A DNA stretch of 31,514 nucleotides from Candidatus Raymondbacteria bacterium RIFOXYA2_FULL_49_16 (GTDB lineage Bacteria > Fibrobacterota > OXYB2-FULL-49-7 > XYB2-FULL-49-35): the NCBI GenBank assembly GCA_001789205.1, contig MFYT01000072.1, forward strand, positions 9,116 through 40,629, written 5' to 3'. Shown here one piece after another: positions 1-8,125 of the stretch. The stretch's first letter is position 1; each line of letters begins with the position of its first letter. The position numbers were made by a program, and so were the translations under genes. The notes under the pieces were generated by a model. That model was not told where the DNA came from. It saw nothing but the letters and a program-made list of their open reading frames with translations, and ran no database searches.

Positions 1-19
1 TTATTTTCCAGTAATAACT

Positions 20-1093
20 ATGCTACGCTATGTTGAAATATACCGTACCCTGAAAAGGGAGATCAAAGAAGGCAGATACAAGCCCGACGACAAGCTGCCT
101 TCGGTTTTGGAACTAATGGCAGCCTTCAAAGCAGGCTGCTGCACGGTCCAGCATGCGCTGAATATGCTGGAAAAGGAAGGGGTCATTCAGGGCGTCCCTT
201 CGCAGGGTCTGTTCGTAAGAGACCCGGGGGAGCCACCGCTTTATGGGGGTAAAACAAGAAAAAAACAAATGCTGAGGATCGGCGTGTTACTACGGCGGCC
301 AGTGCTGCTCGTCATTGCTGAGACGCATTATATACAAAAAATGGTCCATGGCATGGGAACCGTCTTATACGAAGCGGGCATGCACGGGTTTCCCATCGAT
401 GTTTTCCATAAAACAAATCATGAGGTCATCAGGGAGATCAACGCGCTCGCGATCGATGGACTTATCTGCGTTGAAATGGAAGACGAAGGGCTTGTACGCG
501 GCATCAAGCAGATGAAGCTTCCCCTGGTGCATTGCGAACTCGTGGATTTCAAAAGCAAGGATCCCATGGTTCTTGCCGACCATTTCCACGGCGGAGAACT
601 CAGCGTCAGACAGCTCGCAAAGTTTTGCCATACCAACGTTCTCTTTCTGCATGGCCATAAAAAAAGCGAACGGAAAACCGACGAGACCAACAGACTCACA
701 TGGCAGGGTATTCAGGCAGGAGCGCGGGCATGCGGCGTTTCCGCGCACCAGGCGTTCATTTCCATGGATACTGAAAACATATGCGCACTTGTGGTACAAG
801 CCCTGAGAAAACATCAGAAATGCATGGGGTTCATCGCGTGCAACCAAAGCATTCTCGAGGGGCTGCGACAAGCCTTTGAAACAGGGGCCTTGCCGGGATC
901 CGCGGAAACCGACATTGTCGTTTTCGATCTGAACGATGAATCCTTGATGGTTCGCGGCAGACCGGTTTGGTTTTGTACGTGGGACGCGGAAAAGATGGGA
1001 AAAATGGCCGCGCACGCGCTTGTAGGAAAAGTAAAGCCCGAACCGCGCGTGCAATTCATCCCCATGACGCTTGTAACAAATGCTCAACAATAA
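20..1093 (+). CDS. GntR-type transcriptional regulator with periplasmic-binding-like sensor domain
   Basis: Predicted cytoplasmic DNA-binding regulator of 357 residues. Residues 1-70 form a GntR-type winged helix: the segment around 'REIKEGRYKPDDKLPS' is the classic start, and 'ALNMLEKEGVI...GLFVRDP' is the recognition helix plus wing. Residues ~80-350 resemble the LacI/AraR periplasmic-binding-like fold used to sense sugars. There is no signal peptide, which fits a cytoplasmic regulator. It is a paralogue of the convergent gene at 1124-2173; the two share the C-terminal pattern VW[FY]C.WD..MG..A and 'PRVQ[FY][IL]PM'. The start is the first ATG in the window and no Shine-Dalgarno is visible in the 19 bases before it, so an upstream start outside the window cannot be excluded. 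The likely target is the adjacent polysaccharide locus and the ligand a sugar or uronate; both are inferred from position. Fold assignment is secure, ligand unknown. Confidence 0.8.
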   Translation: MLRYVEIYRTLKREIKEGRYKPDDKLPSVLELMAAFKAGCCTVQHALNMLEKEGVIQGVPSQGLFVRDPGEPPLYGGKTRKKQMLRIGVLLRRPVLLVIAETHYIQKMVHGMGTVLYEAGMHGFPIDVFHKTNHEVIREINALAIDGLICVEMEDEGLVRGIKQMKLPLVHCELVDFKSKDPMVLADHFHGGELSVRQLAKFCHTNVLFLHGHKKSERKTDETNRLTWQGIQAGARACGVSAHQAFISMDTENICALVVQALRKHQKCMGFIACNQSILEGLRQAFETGALPGSAETDIVVFDLNDESLMVRGRPVWFCTWDAEKMGKMAAHALVGKVKPEPRVQFIPMTLVTNAQQ

Positions 1094-1123
1094 ACGAAAT
1101 CTTACGTAACCAGCGGCCAGATG

Positions 1124-2173
1124 CTAAACCCGCGTGGTCAGATACATGGGCAAATACTGAACGCGCGGCGCCTCTTCAGCCTTTCCCAGCGCCATTTCAG
1201 CTGCTTGGCGGCCCATGTATTCAGTGTCCCATGCGCAGTACCAGACCGGTTTCTGATGTATGTGCATGGGCCGCTCGTTCAGTGAAAACGCCACGACATC
1301 GTATGCAGCGGCCTCGGTCGGCGCCTTTTCAAGAAGCGATTCCCGGACAGCCTCGAGAAGGTCGGAATCCGGGACAATAATGCCTTTGCAGTTGGAATAT
1401 TTCTCGATAATACGGCCCGCGGAAACCACGGGCTCTTCGTTTCTCCTCAGGACCACTTTTTTCCACAGGCAGACGCTGTTCAGTTTCCTTGCCGCTTCTG
1501 CCGCGCCCTTCCATCGCATGATATTCGCCCTATTGGACCTCTGGGAATAGGCATAATAAGCGTGAAGGAAAAGGAAACGTTTATGCCCTTTTTCAAATAG
1601 CTTTTTTACCGCAAGCTCGCCGCCCTGTATATTATTTGGCAGCACCATGCGCCTTTTACTGTACACGTCGAACAGATCAGCGTGCACAATAGGGATACGC
1701 AAGCGTTCAATCTCTCTGCGGAGCGGCCGGTCATCAAATTCCACGGTAATGAGGGCCGTTATACCCAACGCGTGGATCTCCCGGTACAACTCCTGAATGG
1801 TCTTGTTCCACGCTCTAATGATATACAGGTGGCAGTTGGCCCTTTTTAACACGTGTTCTATGCCCTTGAAAATGTTCTGGTAATAGGAACCAGCGAGCGA
1901 TGAGAATACCGTGAGAACAAGGACACCCAACCTGTTCTTCCGCGGCTCAGGTGCGCGCAATAGCGCGGCATTGTCGCGGACAAACGTACCTTTGGACCGA
2001 ATGCCCACCACAAGCCCTTCCTGTTGCAGCAAACGCATGGCGCTCTTTATCGTGCCCGGCGAGCAATTGAGTATCTGCGCCAGCTGAATAAGGTGCGGCA
2101 TCTGGGTAGAAGGGGGGTATATGTTCCCAAGAATGTCTTTACGGAGTTTCTTATATATGGAAAGATATTTCAT
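1124..2173 (-). CDS. GntR-type transcriptional regulator, paralogue of the first gene
   Basis: A 349-residue regulator with the same architecture as its convergent neighbour: an N-terminal GntR winged helix (residues ~1-68, 'MKYLSIYKKLRKDI' through 'GTFVRDN') and a LacI-like ligand-binding domain ending in 'VWYCAWDTEYMG'. The ATG at 2173 is preferred because the winged helix begins immediately after it; only a weak purine stretch (TAGAG) precedes it. The gene is divergent from the first beta-helix gene, with 107 bases between the start codons. This is the usual geometry for a local regulator controlling itself and the neighbouring operon. A TATAAG box lies on this strand at 2188-2193. The stop lies 30 bases from the stop of the first regulator, so the pair is tail to tail. 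Effector unknown. Confidence 0.8.
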   Translation of the reverse strand: MKYLSIYKKLRKDILGNIYPPSTQMPHLIQLAQILNCSPGTIKSAMRLLQQEGLVVGIRSKGTFVRDNAALLRAPEPRKNRLGVLVLTVFSSLAGSYYQNIFKGIEHVLKRANCHLYIIRAWNKTIQELYREIHALGITALITVEFDDRPLRREIERLRIPIVHADLFDVYSKRRMVLPNNIQGGELAVKKLFEKGHKRFLFLHAYYAYSQRSNRANIMRWKGAAEAARKLNSVCLWKKVVLRRNEEPVVSAGRIIEKYSNCKGIIVPDSDLLEAVRESLLEKAPTEAAAYDVVAFSLNERPMHIHQKPVWYCAWDTEYMGRQAAEMALGKAEEAPRVQYLPMYLTTRV

Positions 2174-2280
2174 CTCTATAAAATAACCTTATAGTGTCCT
2201 TATCAATTTTCGCTGAATTAATATACATTTTTTCCAAATATTCGATATATATTATATCTTATATCCAAAAGGAGCTTAAA
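2174..2280. promoter_or_regulatory. Divergent AT-rich promoter region between regulator and first beta-helix gene
   Basis: This 107-base, very AT-rich gap lies between divergent genes and must hold promoters for both. On the minus strand a TATAAG box (2188-2193) can serve the regulator. On the plus strand several TATATT/TATATC boxes lie at 2246-2266. A 15-base inverted repeat with 6-base arms around TAT (2244-2258, GATATA/TATATC) could be an operator, but its AT composition makes chance likely. The strong ribosome-binding site AAAAGGAG at 2267-2274 fixes the start of the plus-strand gene at 2281. Confidence 0.35.
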
Positions 2281-3861
2281 ATGAAAACACTCATCTGTAT
2301 TTCTATCTTGTTGGCGGCTTCCCTGTATTCCGAGGCATATGTCACCTACGACGGCAAACAAGTGCCGCCTTTTCCCATTCCCGCCGGAAGCACCGTGTAC
2401 CGCTGTTCCACATTCGTGAGCTTTTATCTGAACCTGCGCAACCATATGCAACCCAACACTGTTTTTCTCCTTGCCGACGCAACGTACGATTTTGGCACAA
2501 TATCAATAAATATTACGGCCGATAATGTAGCGCTGATCGGCGAGTCCGGGGACCCTTCGAAAGTGATACTGGTCAGCAATGGTTTTGAGAATAACAACAG
2601 TGTCGACCAGGAGAGTATCAAATTATCCGGCGTCCACCGTCCGGTTTTCGCCAATATCACCATTTCCGAATGCCGCTGCAACGCGGTCAAATACTCAAGC
2701 GGCCCTAATAGCGACGTGCTTTTTCACAACGTCCGGTTCATCAATAATGGCGAGCGCAGCATAAAAGGCCCGCGGACCGTCGTGGAACTTGCCCCCGGCT
2801 GCACCATCCGGTACTGCCACTTCGAGAACACGAAAATCCCGTCATCTGACCGGTGCACCGGCCAGCTTTGTGACGGGGAGGACGATGGCGGCAATTACAT
2901 CGCCGGTATGGACATCATGGGATACGACCAGATAGCCATACACGACAATGTGTTTTTAAACATCAAAGGGGCCTCGGGCGGCGGCCGCGCAGGCGTGTTC
3001 CTGTGGACCGGCGGCAAAAATAGCTGGACAATGAGAAACACTTTTATCGGATGCGACCGCAGCATCGCCCATGGTAACTACAGCAGTTCGTCCACATCCG
3101 ACTCCAACGCGTATATAATGAATAACTTCATCGTTCCGGGCGCTGGAAACGCCATTGAACTGTATTGGACCCGGAACGTGCGCATCTTCAATAATACGCT
3201 GTGCGGTCCGAATACCGGTTCTATCATATATCAGAACGCCAGCCTCGGCGGGTCCAACCTCGGCTGTGAGATAAAAAACAACCTGATTTATGGAAGCATA
3301 GCCAACCTGAACGCCACACCGCCCGATACATTGAACAATCTTATTGTGACAAGATCACAAAGCGCGTTATTATCGCGTTGGTTGGTTGACAACGCAAATG
3401 GCGACCTGCATATTAAATCCGACACATGCAGACCGGTTAACCGAGGGATATCACTTCCCGAAGTGACTGTAGACTGGGACAATGCCCCGCGCACTGGTAC
3501 GCTCGATATTGGCGCGGATGAATTCGGCAACGGCAGCCTCATCCAATCATTTGATCCCCGGCTTACGAATCTGGATGATGTGTACCTTTCGCCAGCGCAG
3601 CCGAATCCTTTCAACCCCCATACCCTGGTGCAATATGGGATAACAAACGCCGGGAGCGGAAAACCGTTTGAATGCGCGGTCTTTTCGACCAGCGGCAAGC
3701 TGATTCGAATGCTGAAGCGCGGCGCTGCCATTGCGGGCAACTACGCTCTGCAATGGGACGCAAAGGATGATAACGGCGTGCAAGTAGCAAGCGGCGCCTA
3801 TGTCATCAAGCTTGTAGCAGGGGGAAAAAGCGTAACCACAAATGTTGTTTTCATGAAATAA
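2281..3861 (+). CDS. Secreted right-handed beta-helix protein (putative polysaccharide lyase) with PNPFN C-terminal sorting domain
   Basis: Predicted exported protein of 526 residues. The start at ATG 2281 is preferred over an upstream in-frame start at 2194 because AAAAGGAG lies just before it and it opens a clean signal peptide (MKTLICISILLAASLYSEA, cleavage near residue 19). Residues ~60-400 are short beta-strand repeats rich in 'NN', as in parallel beta-helix pectate-lyase-like proteins. Blocks shared with the two paralogues are GER.IK, CHFENTK.PS, NYIAG.DIM, HDN.FLNIKG..G.GR (Lys229, Arg236) and GCDRSI. A 'DIGADE' block precedes a CTD beginning PNPFNP at residue 441, of the type IX cargo/FlgD-Ig-like kind. 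Lys and Arg in the conserved helix block could be lyase catalytic residues, but this is inference. No CAZy family can be assigned by eye. It is first of a + strand cluster with a glucuronidase and an esterase. Confidence 0.75.
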   Translation: MKTLICISILLAASLYSEAYVTYDGKQVPPFPIPAGSTVYRCSTFVSFYLNLRNHMQPNTVFLLADATYDFGTISINITADNVALIGESGDPSKVILVSNGFENNNSVDQESIKLSGVHRPVFANITISECRCNAVKYSSGPNSDVLFHNVRFINNGERSIKGPRTVVELAPGCTIRYCHFENTKIPSSDRCTGQLCDGEDDGGNYIAGMDIMGYDQIAIHDNVFLNIKGASGGGRAGVFLWTGGKNSWTMRNTFIGCDRSIAHGNYSSSSTSDSNAYIMNNFIVPGAGNAIELYWTRNVRIFNNTLCGPNTGSIIYQNASLGGSNLGCEIKNNLIYGSIANLNATPPDTLNNLIVTRSQSALLSRWLVDNANGDLHIKSDTCRPVNRGISLPEVTVDWDNAPRTGTLDIGADEFGNGSLIQSFDPRLTNLDDVYLSPAQPNPFNPHTLVQYGITNAGSGKPFECAVFSTSGKLIRMLKRGAAIAGNYALQWDAKDDNGVQVASGAYVIKLVAGGKSVTTNVVFMK

Positions 3862-3964
3862 TGCATAGGTGATGTACGGCAATAACAATTTGTCACAGCG
3901 CGTTTCGCGGAAACAACCATGTCAAAAATGTTCGCGATAATCCGCTAAAAACCTTTGGAGGACC
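3862..3964 (+). other. Short intergenic region with ribosome-binding site of the GH2 gene
   Basis: These 103 bases separate the first beta-helix gene from the GH2 gene. They carry GGAGG at 3957-3961, only three bases before the ATG at 3965, which is a tight spacing. No hairpin followed by a T-run and no clear promoter is seen, so cotranscription is plausible. Confidence 0.4.
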
Positions 3965-5953
3965 ATGAATGGTTATTGTATTCTGCTGGCGGTGCTTATG
4001 ATAAGCAGTCAGACGCTGAATGCCGCCGATAATATGGCCACCGACGCCCCTGTCACAGTAGAGGACGAGAGCGTTGCGGCGTCCGCAAAACACGAAAATC
4101 CAATCCCGCAGGGACTTGATTTGAAATCTCTCCAAACCATGGATCCGGCAAACGCCCAAACGGACATGAACCGGTTTTTTAACACAAAACGAATCGAACA
4201 GATACATAACCGGCCGGCAAGTCTTTTTAACGGGTTTTTACCCGGAAGAAGGACAGGAATATCGCTTGCGGGACCCTGGAAAATGGTCCAGGACGTCATG
4301 GGCGCGGGGTTCCGGCGAAAATTCTACATGGTCCAGCCATGGGATCCGCATTCTAACAACCCTATGTCAACAGAGGTCGACTGGGACCACTGGCCCGAGA
4401 TCCAAGTACCGGGAAGTTTTACCACCCAGAGAGAAAACCTGAAATACTATTCGGGATATGCGTGGTATAAACGCTCGTTCGATTTTACGCAAAAAAACGG
4501 TAATGCGGCATATCTGGTTCTCGAAGGGGTGAATTACGCTGCAAAAATCTGGCTGAACGGTTCACTGGCCGGTGAATCAGTGGGAGGATATCTTCCCATT
4601 GTCATGGACATAACAAAGACAGTAAAACCGCAAGACAACCAGTTGGTTGTAATGGTCGACAACCGCATCCTTGATACGCGCGTACCGCCAGCCGAATACG
4701 GTTGGAACAATTGGGGCGGCATAATCCGCGATGTCATATTGTACACGGTCCCAGAAAAGCACATTCAGGATTATCATTACCAGTTCGCCTTGAAAGGGAA
4801 AAATGAGGGCGTCCTCGATATTATTGTACAGGCGTCTTCTGGAGACGGGATGGTTCGGCTGGGTATTCCGGGATTGGTCAAAGCCAGGGACATCCAATTG
4901 GACAAAACCGGACAGGGCCGCGTTTCTATTCCAGTAAAAAAAGTCAGGTTATGGTCGCCTCAAGACCCGTTCCTGCACACACTCACATTATCCTATGGCA
5001 CTGATGTCTATGAAGATAAAATCGGACTCAGGACATTGTCCATTAAAGGGCGTGATTTGTTTTTAAACGGCGCAGCGCTTTTCCTGAAAGGTATCAGCCT
5101 GCACGACGAACCCATTGGCAGGGAAGGGAGGGTCGTTTCCAGGGCAGAGGCTGATGCGCTATTGAAACAGGTCAAAGATTTAAACGGGAACTTTGCACGA
5201 CTGGCCCATTATCCTCATTCACAACACACGGTGTATGCGGCCGATTCCCTGGGAATAATCCTTTGGGAGGAAATTCCAGTATACTGGCAGGTCCGGTTCG
5301 ACCTTCCTGAAACATTTGAAGACGCCCGTAACCAGCTTATACGTTTGATTCAGAGGGACAAAAACCGCGTTTCCTGCGCTTTATGGTCCGTAACCAACGA
5401 AACATGGGACGATTTTGAGTTTGAGAAAGACAGACATTGTTTTACCATGCATTTGGCGGAATTGGCCCGCTCCCTCGATCCCTCGCGATGGGTGACCGCG
5501 GCTGGTTCAGCCAAAAAGAAAGGGCATACACTGACGCTCAAAGACCATCTTTTTGAATTTCTTGATGTCATTGGATTAAACGAATATTACGGCTGGTACG
5601 ATGAAAACGATTATACTATCATAGATTCATTGGAATGGGAGCCGGGCCGGTTTAAAGACAAGCCGGTAATAATTTCTGAAGTGGGCGCTGAAGGGATATA
5701 TGGTTTGCGGGGAAGCATTACCCAGAAATGGACCGAAGACTACCAGGCTGAATTTTACAAGCACCACCTGAATAAACTGAAAACAATCCCCTTTGTTCAG
5801 GGAATAAGCCCATGGATATTAAAAGACTTCAATGAACCCCGGCGATTGAGCCGTCTCCAGAACGGGTATAATCGCAAGGGGATTATTGATGAATATGGAA
5901 AGAAAAAAATGGCGTTTGATGTTTTAAAAGGTTTTTACCAAACCATTCAGTAA
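3965..5953 (+). CDS. Family 2 glycoside hydrolase, beta-glucuronidase-like, exported
   Basis: Predicted retaining exo-glycosidase of 662 residues that removes a terminal beta-linked sugar, probably glucuronic or another uronic acid. A signal peptide (MNGYCILLAVLMISSQTLNA) opens the protein and no lipobox cysteine follows. Jelly-roll and Ig-like domains occupy about residues 85-390 and the TIM barrel follows. The acid/base pair is Asn478-Glu479 in 'SVTNETW'. The nucleophile is Glu572 in 'ISEVGAEG'. Asn636-Arg-Lys638 ('YNRKGI') matches the N-x-K motif that reads the sugar carboxylate in E. coli beta-glucuronidase (Asn566/Lys568). The spacings, 93 residues between glutamates and 64 to the Asn, are close to that enzyme. 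Unlike its neighbours it lacks the PNPFN CTD, so a periplasmic location is inferred. Galacturonidase activity is an alternative. Confidence 0.88.
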   Translation: MNGYCILLAVLMISSQTLNAADNMATDAPVTVEDESVAASAKHENPIPQGLDLKSLQTMDPANAQTDMNRFFNTKRIEQIHNRPASLFNGFLPGRRTGISLAGPWKMVQDVMGAGFRRKFYMVQPWDPHSNNPMSTEVDWDHWPEIQVPGSFTTQRENLKYYSGYAWYKRSFDFTQKNGNAAYLVLEGVNYAAKIWLNGSLAGESVGGYLPIVMDITKTVKPQDNQLVVMVDNRILDTRVPPAEYGWNNWGGIIRDVILYTVPEKHIQDYHYQFALKGKNEGVLDIIVQASSGDGMVRLGIPGLVKARDIQLDKTGQGRVSIPVKKVRLWSPQDPFLHTLTLSYGTDVYEDKIGLRTLSIKGRDLFLNGAALFLKGISLHDEPIGREGRVVSRAEADALLKQVKDLNGNFARLAHYPHSQHTVYAADSLGIILWEEIPVYWQVRFDLPETFEDARNQLIRLIQRDKNRVSCALWSVTNETWDDFEFEKDRHCFTMHLAELARSLDPSRWVTAAGSAKKKGHTLTLKDHLFEFLDVIGLNEYYGWYDENDYTIIDSLEWEPGRFKDKPVIISEVGAEGIYGLRGSITQKWTEDYQAEFYKHHLNKLKTIPFVQGISPWILKDFNEPRRLSRLQNGYNRKGIIDEYGKKKMAFDVLKGFYQTIQ

Positions 5954-5994
5954 ATATTGATCAAGATAATACAACATAGAAGGGGGTATATATA

Positions 5995-8022
5995 ATGACC
6001 GCTTTCAAAACCGCTTCATGCATTACTATAGTAATTCTGTGCGCATTCTATGGTTCTGTATTCGCTGTTCCGTCCAATGTGACCGCATTTTTCCGTGATG
6101 GCCAGACCTTTATCACTTGGACCGAGGACGGGTCCGCCACCTACGATATCTACCGCCATACAGAGGCAATAACCGCTGGCAACATTGCGCAGGCTGTTGC
6201 AATCGCCACAGTGGACAGCCAGTCGTCCAATACAAAATACTATGTAGGCGGCAACATCGGGCAAACCCATTGGATCATCGAACCAAAAACCGCAGATACT
6301 GGCCTGGGCGCACAACTGACAGATTCCCAGGGCCTGTTCGTTCATACGATAAAAGAGGCTTCCGGAAACTTTTATTACGCGGTCTGTTCAGGCGGCTCTT
6401 CCGCTATTTCAGGTAATATAACCGGACCAATCGCTGAACAGAAAATGGTGACACAGCCCATTCCCATATGGCGCAAATATGACAGCGCCAACAACAACAG
6501 GCTCAACATTCACTATGCGCAATTCATGGATTACAGCATCTGGAACGCGGCCCACGAAGGGTATATCTTCAATTTTTCAGTTTCCTTCCCGCCCGCATGG
6601 GACACCGCGACCGCACCCCTTGGGGTCTTTCTGTATATGTACGGAAGGTCATTCGACGGCATTGGCTGGCGGCTTCCGGCCCTTCACGCCTACCCCCTCT
6701 CCACAAACAATATCCGCATGCAGGTGGAAGCGGTCGGGATTCCCACGAGCGGCAATCCAAGCGACTTGCAGGATTGGTATTACGGGTATCGCAACAAGGA
6801 CAGCAGCGCTGTGTACAACTATACTGAGTACCGCGTTATAAAAGCCGTCCTTTTTGTCTGCGCAGAGCTCAAAGGTGATCAGAACAGGGTCTTTGCCTGC
6901 GGCCATTCCATGGGCGCCAGCGGCGTGCTGTCACTTTCAGAGCGCTATCCTTCGGTCTTTTCCGCGGTATACTGTTCCCAGCCCGCCACGGACTGGTCAA
7001 ACCTTGATTTCGCGTTCAACGGCGATGCACGGAAGAATTACGGTTCCCTGGCGGAGAATCTTCCCATATACAATATCCCATTTGACGATTTGGCCCATCC
7101 CGAGCTTGATGCGCTTCTCCAGCAATACAATGGAACGCCGGTGTACGAATGGCAAAACATTCGCCAACAGCTTATGACGCGCGCCGGTGATGACATGCCG
7201 TTGATTTGCACGACCCACGGCCGAAGCGATATAGCGATCAACTGGTCGTCACAGGGGGCCCCGTTCGGCCCAGTGCTGCGCGATTCACGGCGGCCATTCA
7301 AATACATTGTCAATGATGACGTCCATAATGACCAAAAATTCAACTCAGTCAATTTTCTCCAGCTCTTTGGCGACAATGTCACGAAATCCAGCGCCCCGTA
7401 TATTTTCAGGAGAAACGTGTCCATGCCCGGATTCAGCGGCATAAACGAAAGCAACACCCTTGTCAACGCAACATGGACAATGGTCGCGGATTCCCCTTCA
7501 GTGTGGTCCATGACCATAGCGGGGGTCGGCCAGACATGCAACATCACACCGCGGCGCTGCCAGATGTTTTACGCCAATCCCGGCGATAGTTTTGACGTAT
7601 ATGTAGCCGGGACAAAACAACCAACCGGCGTTGCGGCTGATTCGGCGCGGCTGGTGACGGCGATGGATGTTGATCTCACAACCACGAAAACCATCCGCAT
7701 CGTGAACACCTACCGGAATCCGGTGACGATCGTGAAAAAAAACCAGGCTTTGCCGCGCACCGCAGCCATTGAGGCATATCCCAATCCGTTCAATTCTGCT
7801 GTCAAAATAGCAATTATCCAGCAGCAGGCGGCAGGCAGCCAAAAAATGGAGATTGCTATTTATAATGTCCAAGGGGGGCTGGTGAAAAACCTGCCGGCCG
7901 CCAGCCGCCCGTTGTCTACTGGCATTACCTGGGACGCTTCAGACCAGCCGACTGGCGTATATGTGGTACGGGCACGGGTAAACAACGTCCAACTGTCTAA
8001 AAAAATAGCGTTTGTCAAATAA
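5995..8022 (+). CDS. Secreted alpha/beta-hydrolase esterase with PNPFN C-terminal sorting domain
   Basis: Predicted secreted esterase of 675 residues. Signal peptide at residues 1-24 (cleavage ..SVFA|VPS), then a fibronectin-like N-terminal region to ~residue 140. The alpha/beta-hydrolase domain spans ~155-460 and has the nucleophile elbow GHSMG (Ser305), a plausible acid Asp412 in 'HGRSD' and a plausible base His444 in 'DDVHND'. A beta-rich linker follows, then a CTD starting PNPFNS at residue 596 and ending 'SKKIAFVK'. The elbow and overall form resemble PHB-depolymerase/feruloyl-esterase-like hydrolases (CE1-type). The GCSRxG signature of CE15 glucuronoyl esterases is not present. In this locus it would remove ester substituents from a polysaccharide so that the beta-helix proteins and glucuronidase can act; that role is inferred. 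A strong AGGGGG ribosome-binding site at 5975-5980 supports the start. The gene ends 27 bases before a strong terminator. Confidence 0.78.
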   Translation: MTAFKTASCITIVILCAFYGSVFAVPSNVTAFFRDGQTFITWTEDGSATYDIYRHTEAITAGNIAQAVAIATVDSQSSNTKYYVGGNIGQTHWIIEPKTADTGLGAQLTDSQGLFVHTIKEASGNFYYAVCSGGSSAISGNITGPIAEQKMVTQPIPIWRKYDSANNNRLNIHYAQFMDYSIWNAAHEGYIFNFSVSFPPAWDTATAPLGVFLYMYGRSFDGIGWRLPALHAYPLSTNNIRMQVEAVGIPTSGNPSDLQDWYYGYRNKDSSAVYNYTEYRVIKAVLFVCAELKGDQNRVFACGHSMGASGVLSLSERYPSVFSAVYCSQPATDWSNLDFAFNGDARKNYGSLAENLPIYNIPFDDLAHPELDALLQQYNGTPVYEWQNIRQQLMTRAGDDMPLICTTHGRSDIAINWSSQGAPFGPVLRDSRRPFKYIVNDDVHNDQKFNSVNFLQLFGDNVTKSSAPYIFRRNVSMPGFSGINESNTLVNATWTMVADSPSVWSMTIAGVGQTCNITPRRCQMFYANPGDSFDVYVAGTKQPTGVAADSARLVTAMDVDLTTTKTIRIVNTYRNPVTIVKKNQALPRTAAIEAYPNPFNSAVKIAIIQQQAAGSQKMEIAIYNVQGGLVKNLPAASRPLSTGITWDASDQPTGVYVVRARVNNVQLSKKIAFVK

Positions 8023-8048
8023 GAAAATAAAAATGCGTCCGTCATCTG

Positions 8049-8105
8049 GCAGTGTCCGGCCCTCCCCCCCCTCCTCATCATATGGCCGGGCGCTGCTTTT
8101 TTTTT
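8049..8105 (+). terminator. Rho-independent terminator after the esterase gene
   Basis: A 13-base left arm (8049-8061) pairs with 8084-8096 over its whole length, with two G-U pairs. The loop is 22 bases and contains a run of eight C (8064-8071). Nine T follow directly (8097-8105). It should end most transcripts from the upstream genes, so the next beta-helix gene probably needs its own promoter or read-through. Only about 20 bases separate the T-run from the next ATG. Confidence 0.85.
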
Positions 8106-8125
8106 AATTTCAAGGAGGTTATGCC

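Noticed and set aside
365-1090. Long minus-strand open frame opposite the first regulator
   Set aside because: It mirrors the codon pattern of the plus-strand gene, has no recognisable domain, and the plus-strand frame matches a known architecture.
2244-2258. GATATA/TATATC palindrome as an operator
   Set aside because: Made only of A and T apart from the end bases, in an AT-rich promoter; chance is too likely to claim a site on its own.
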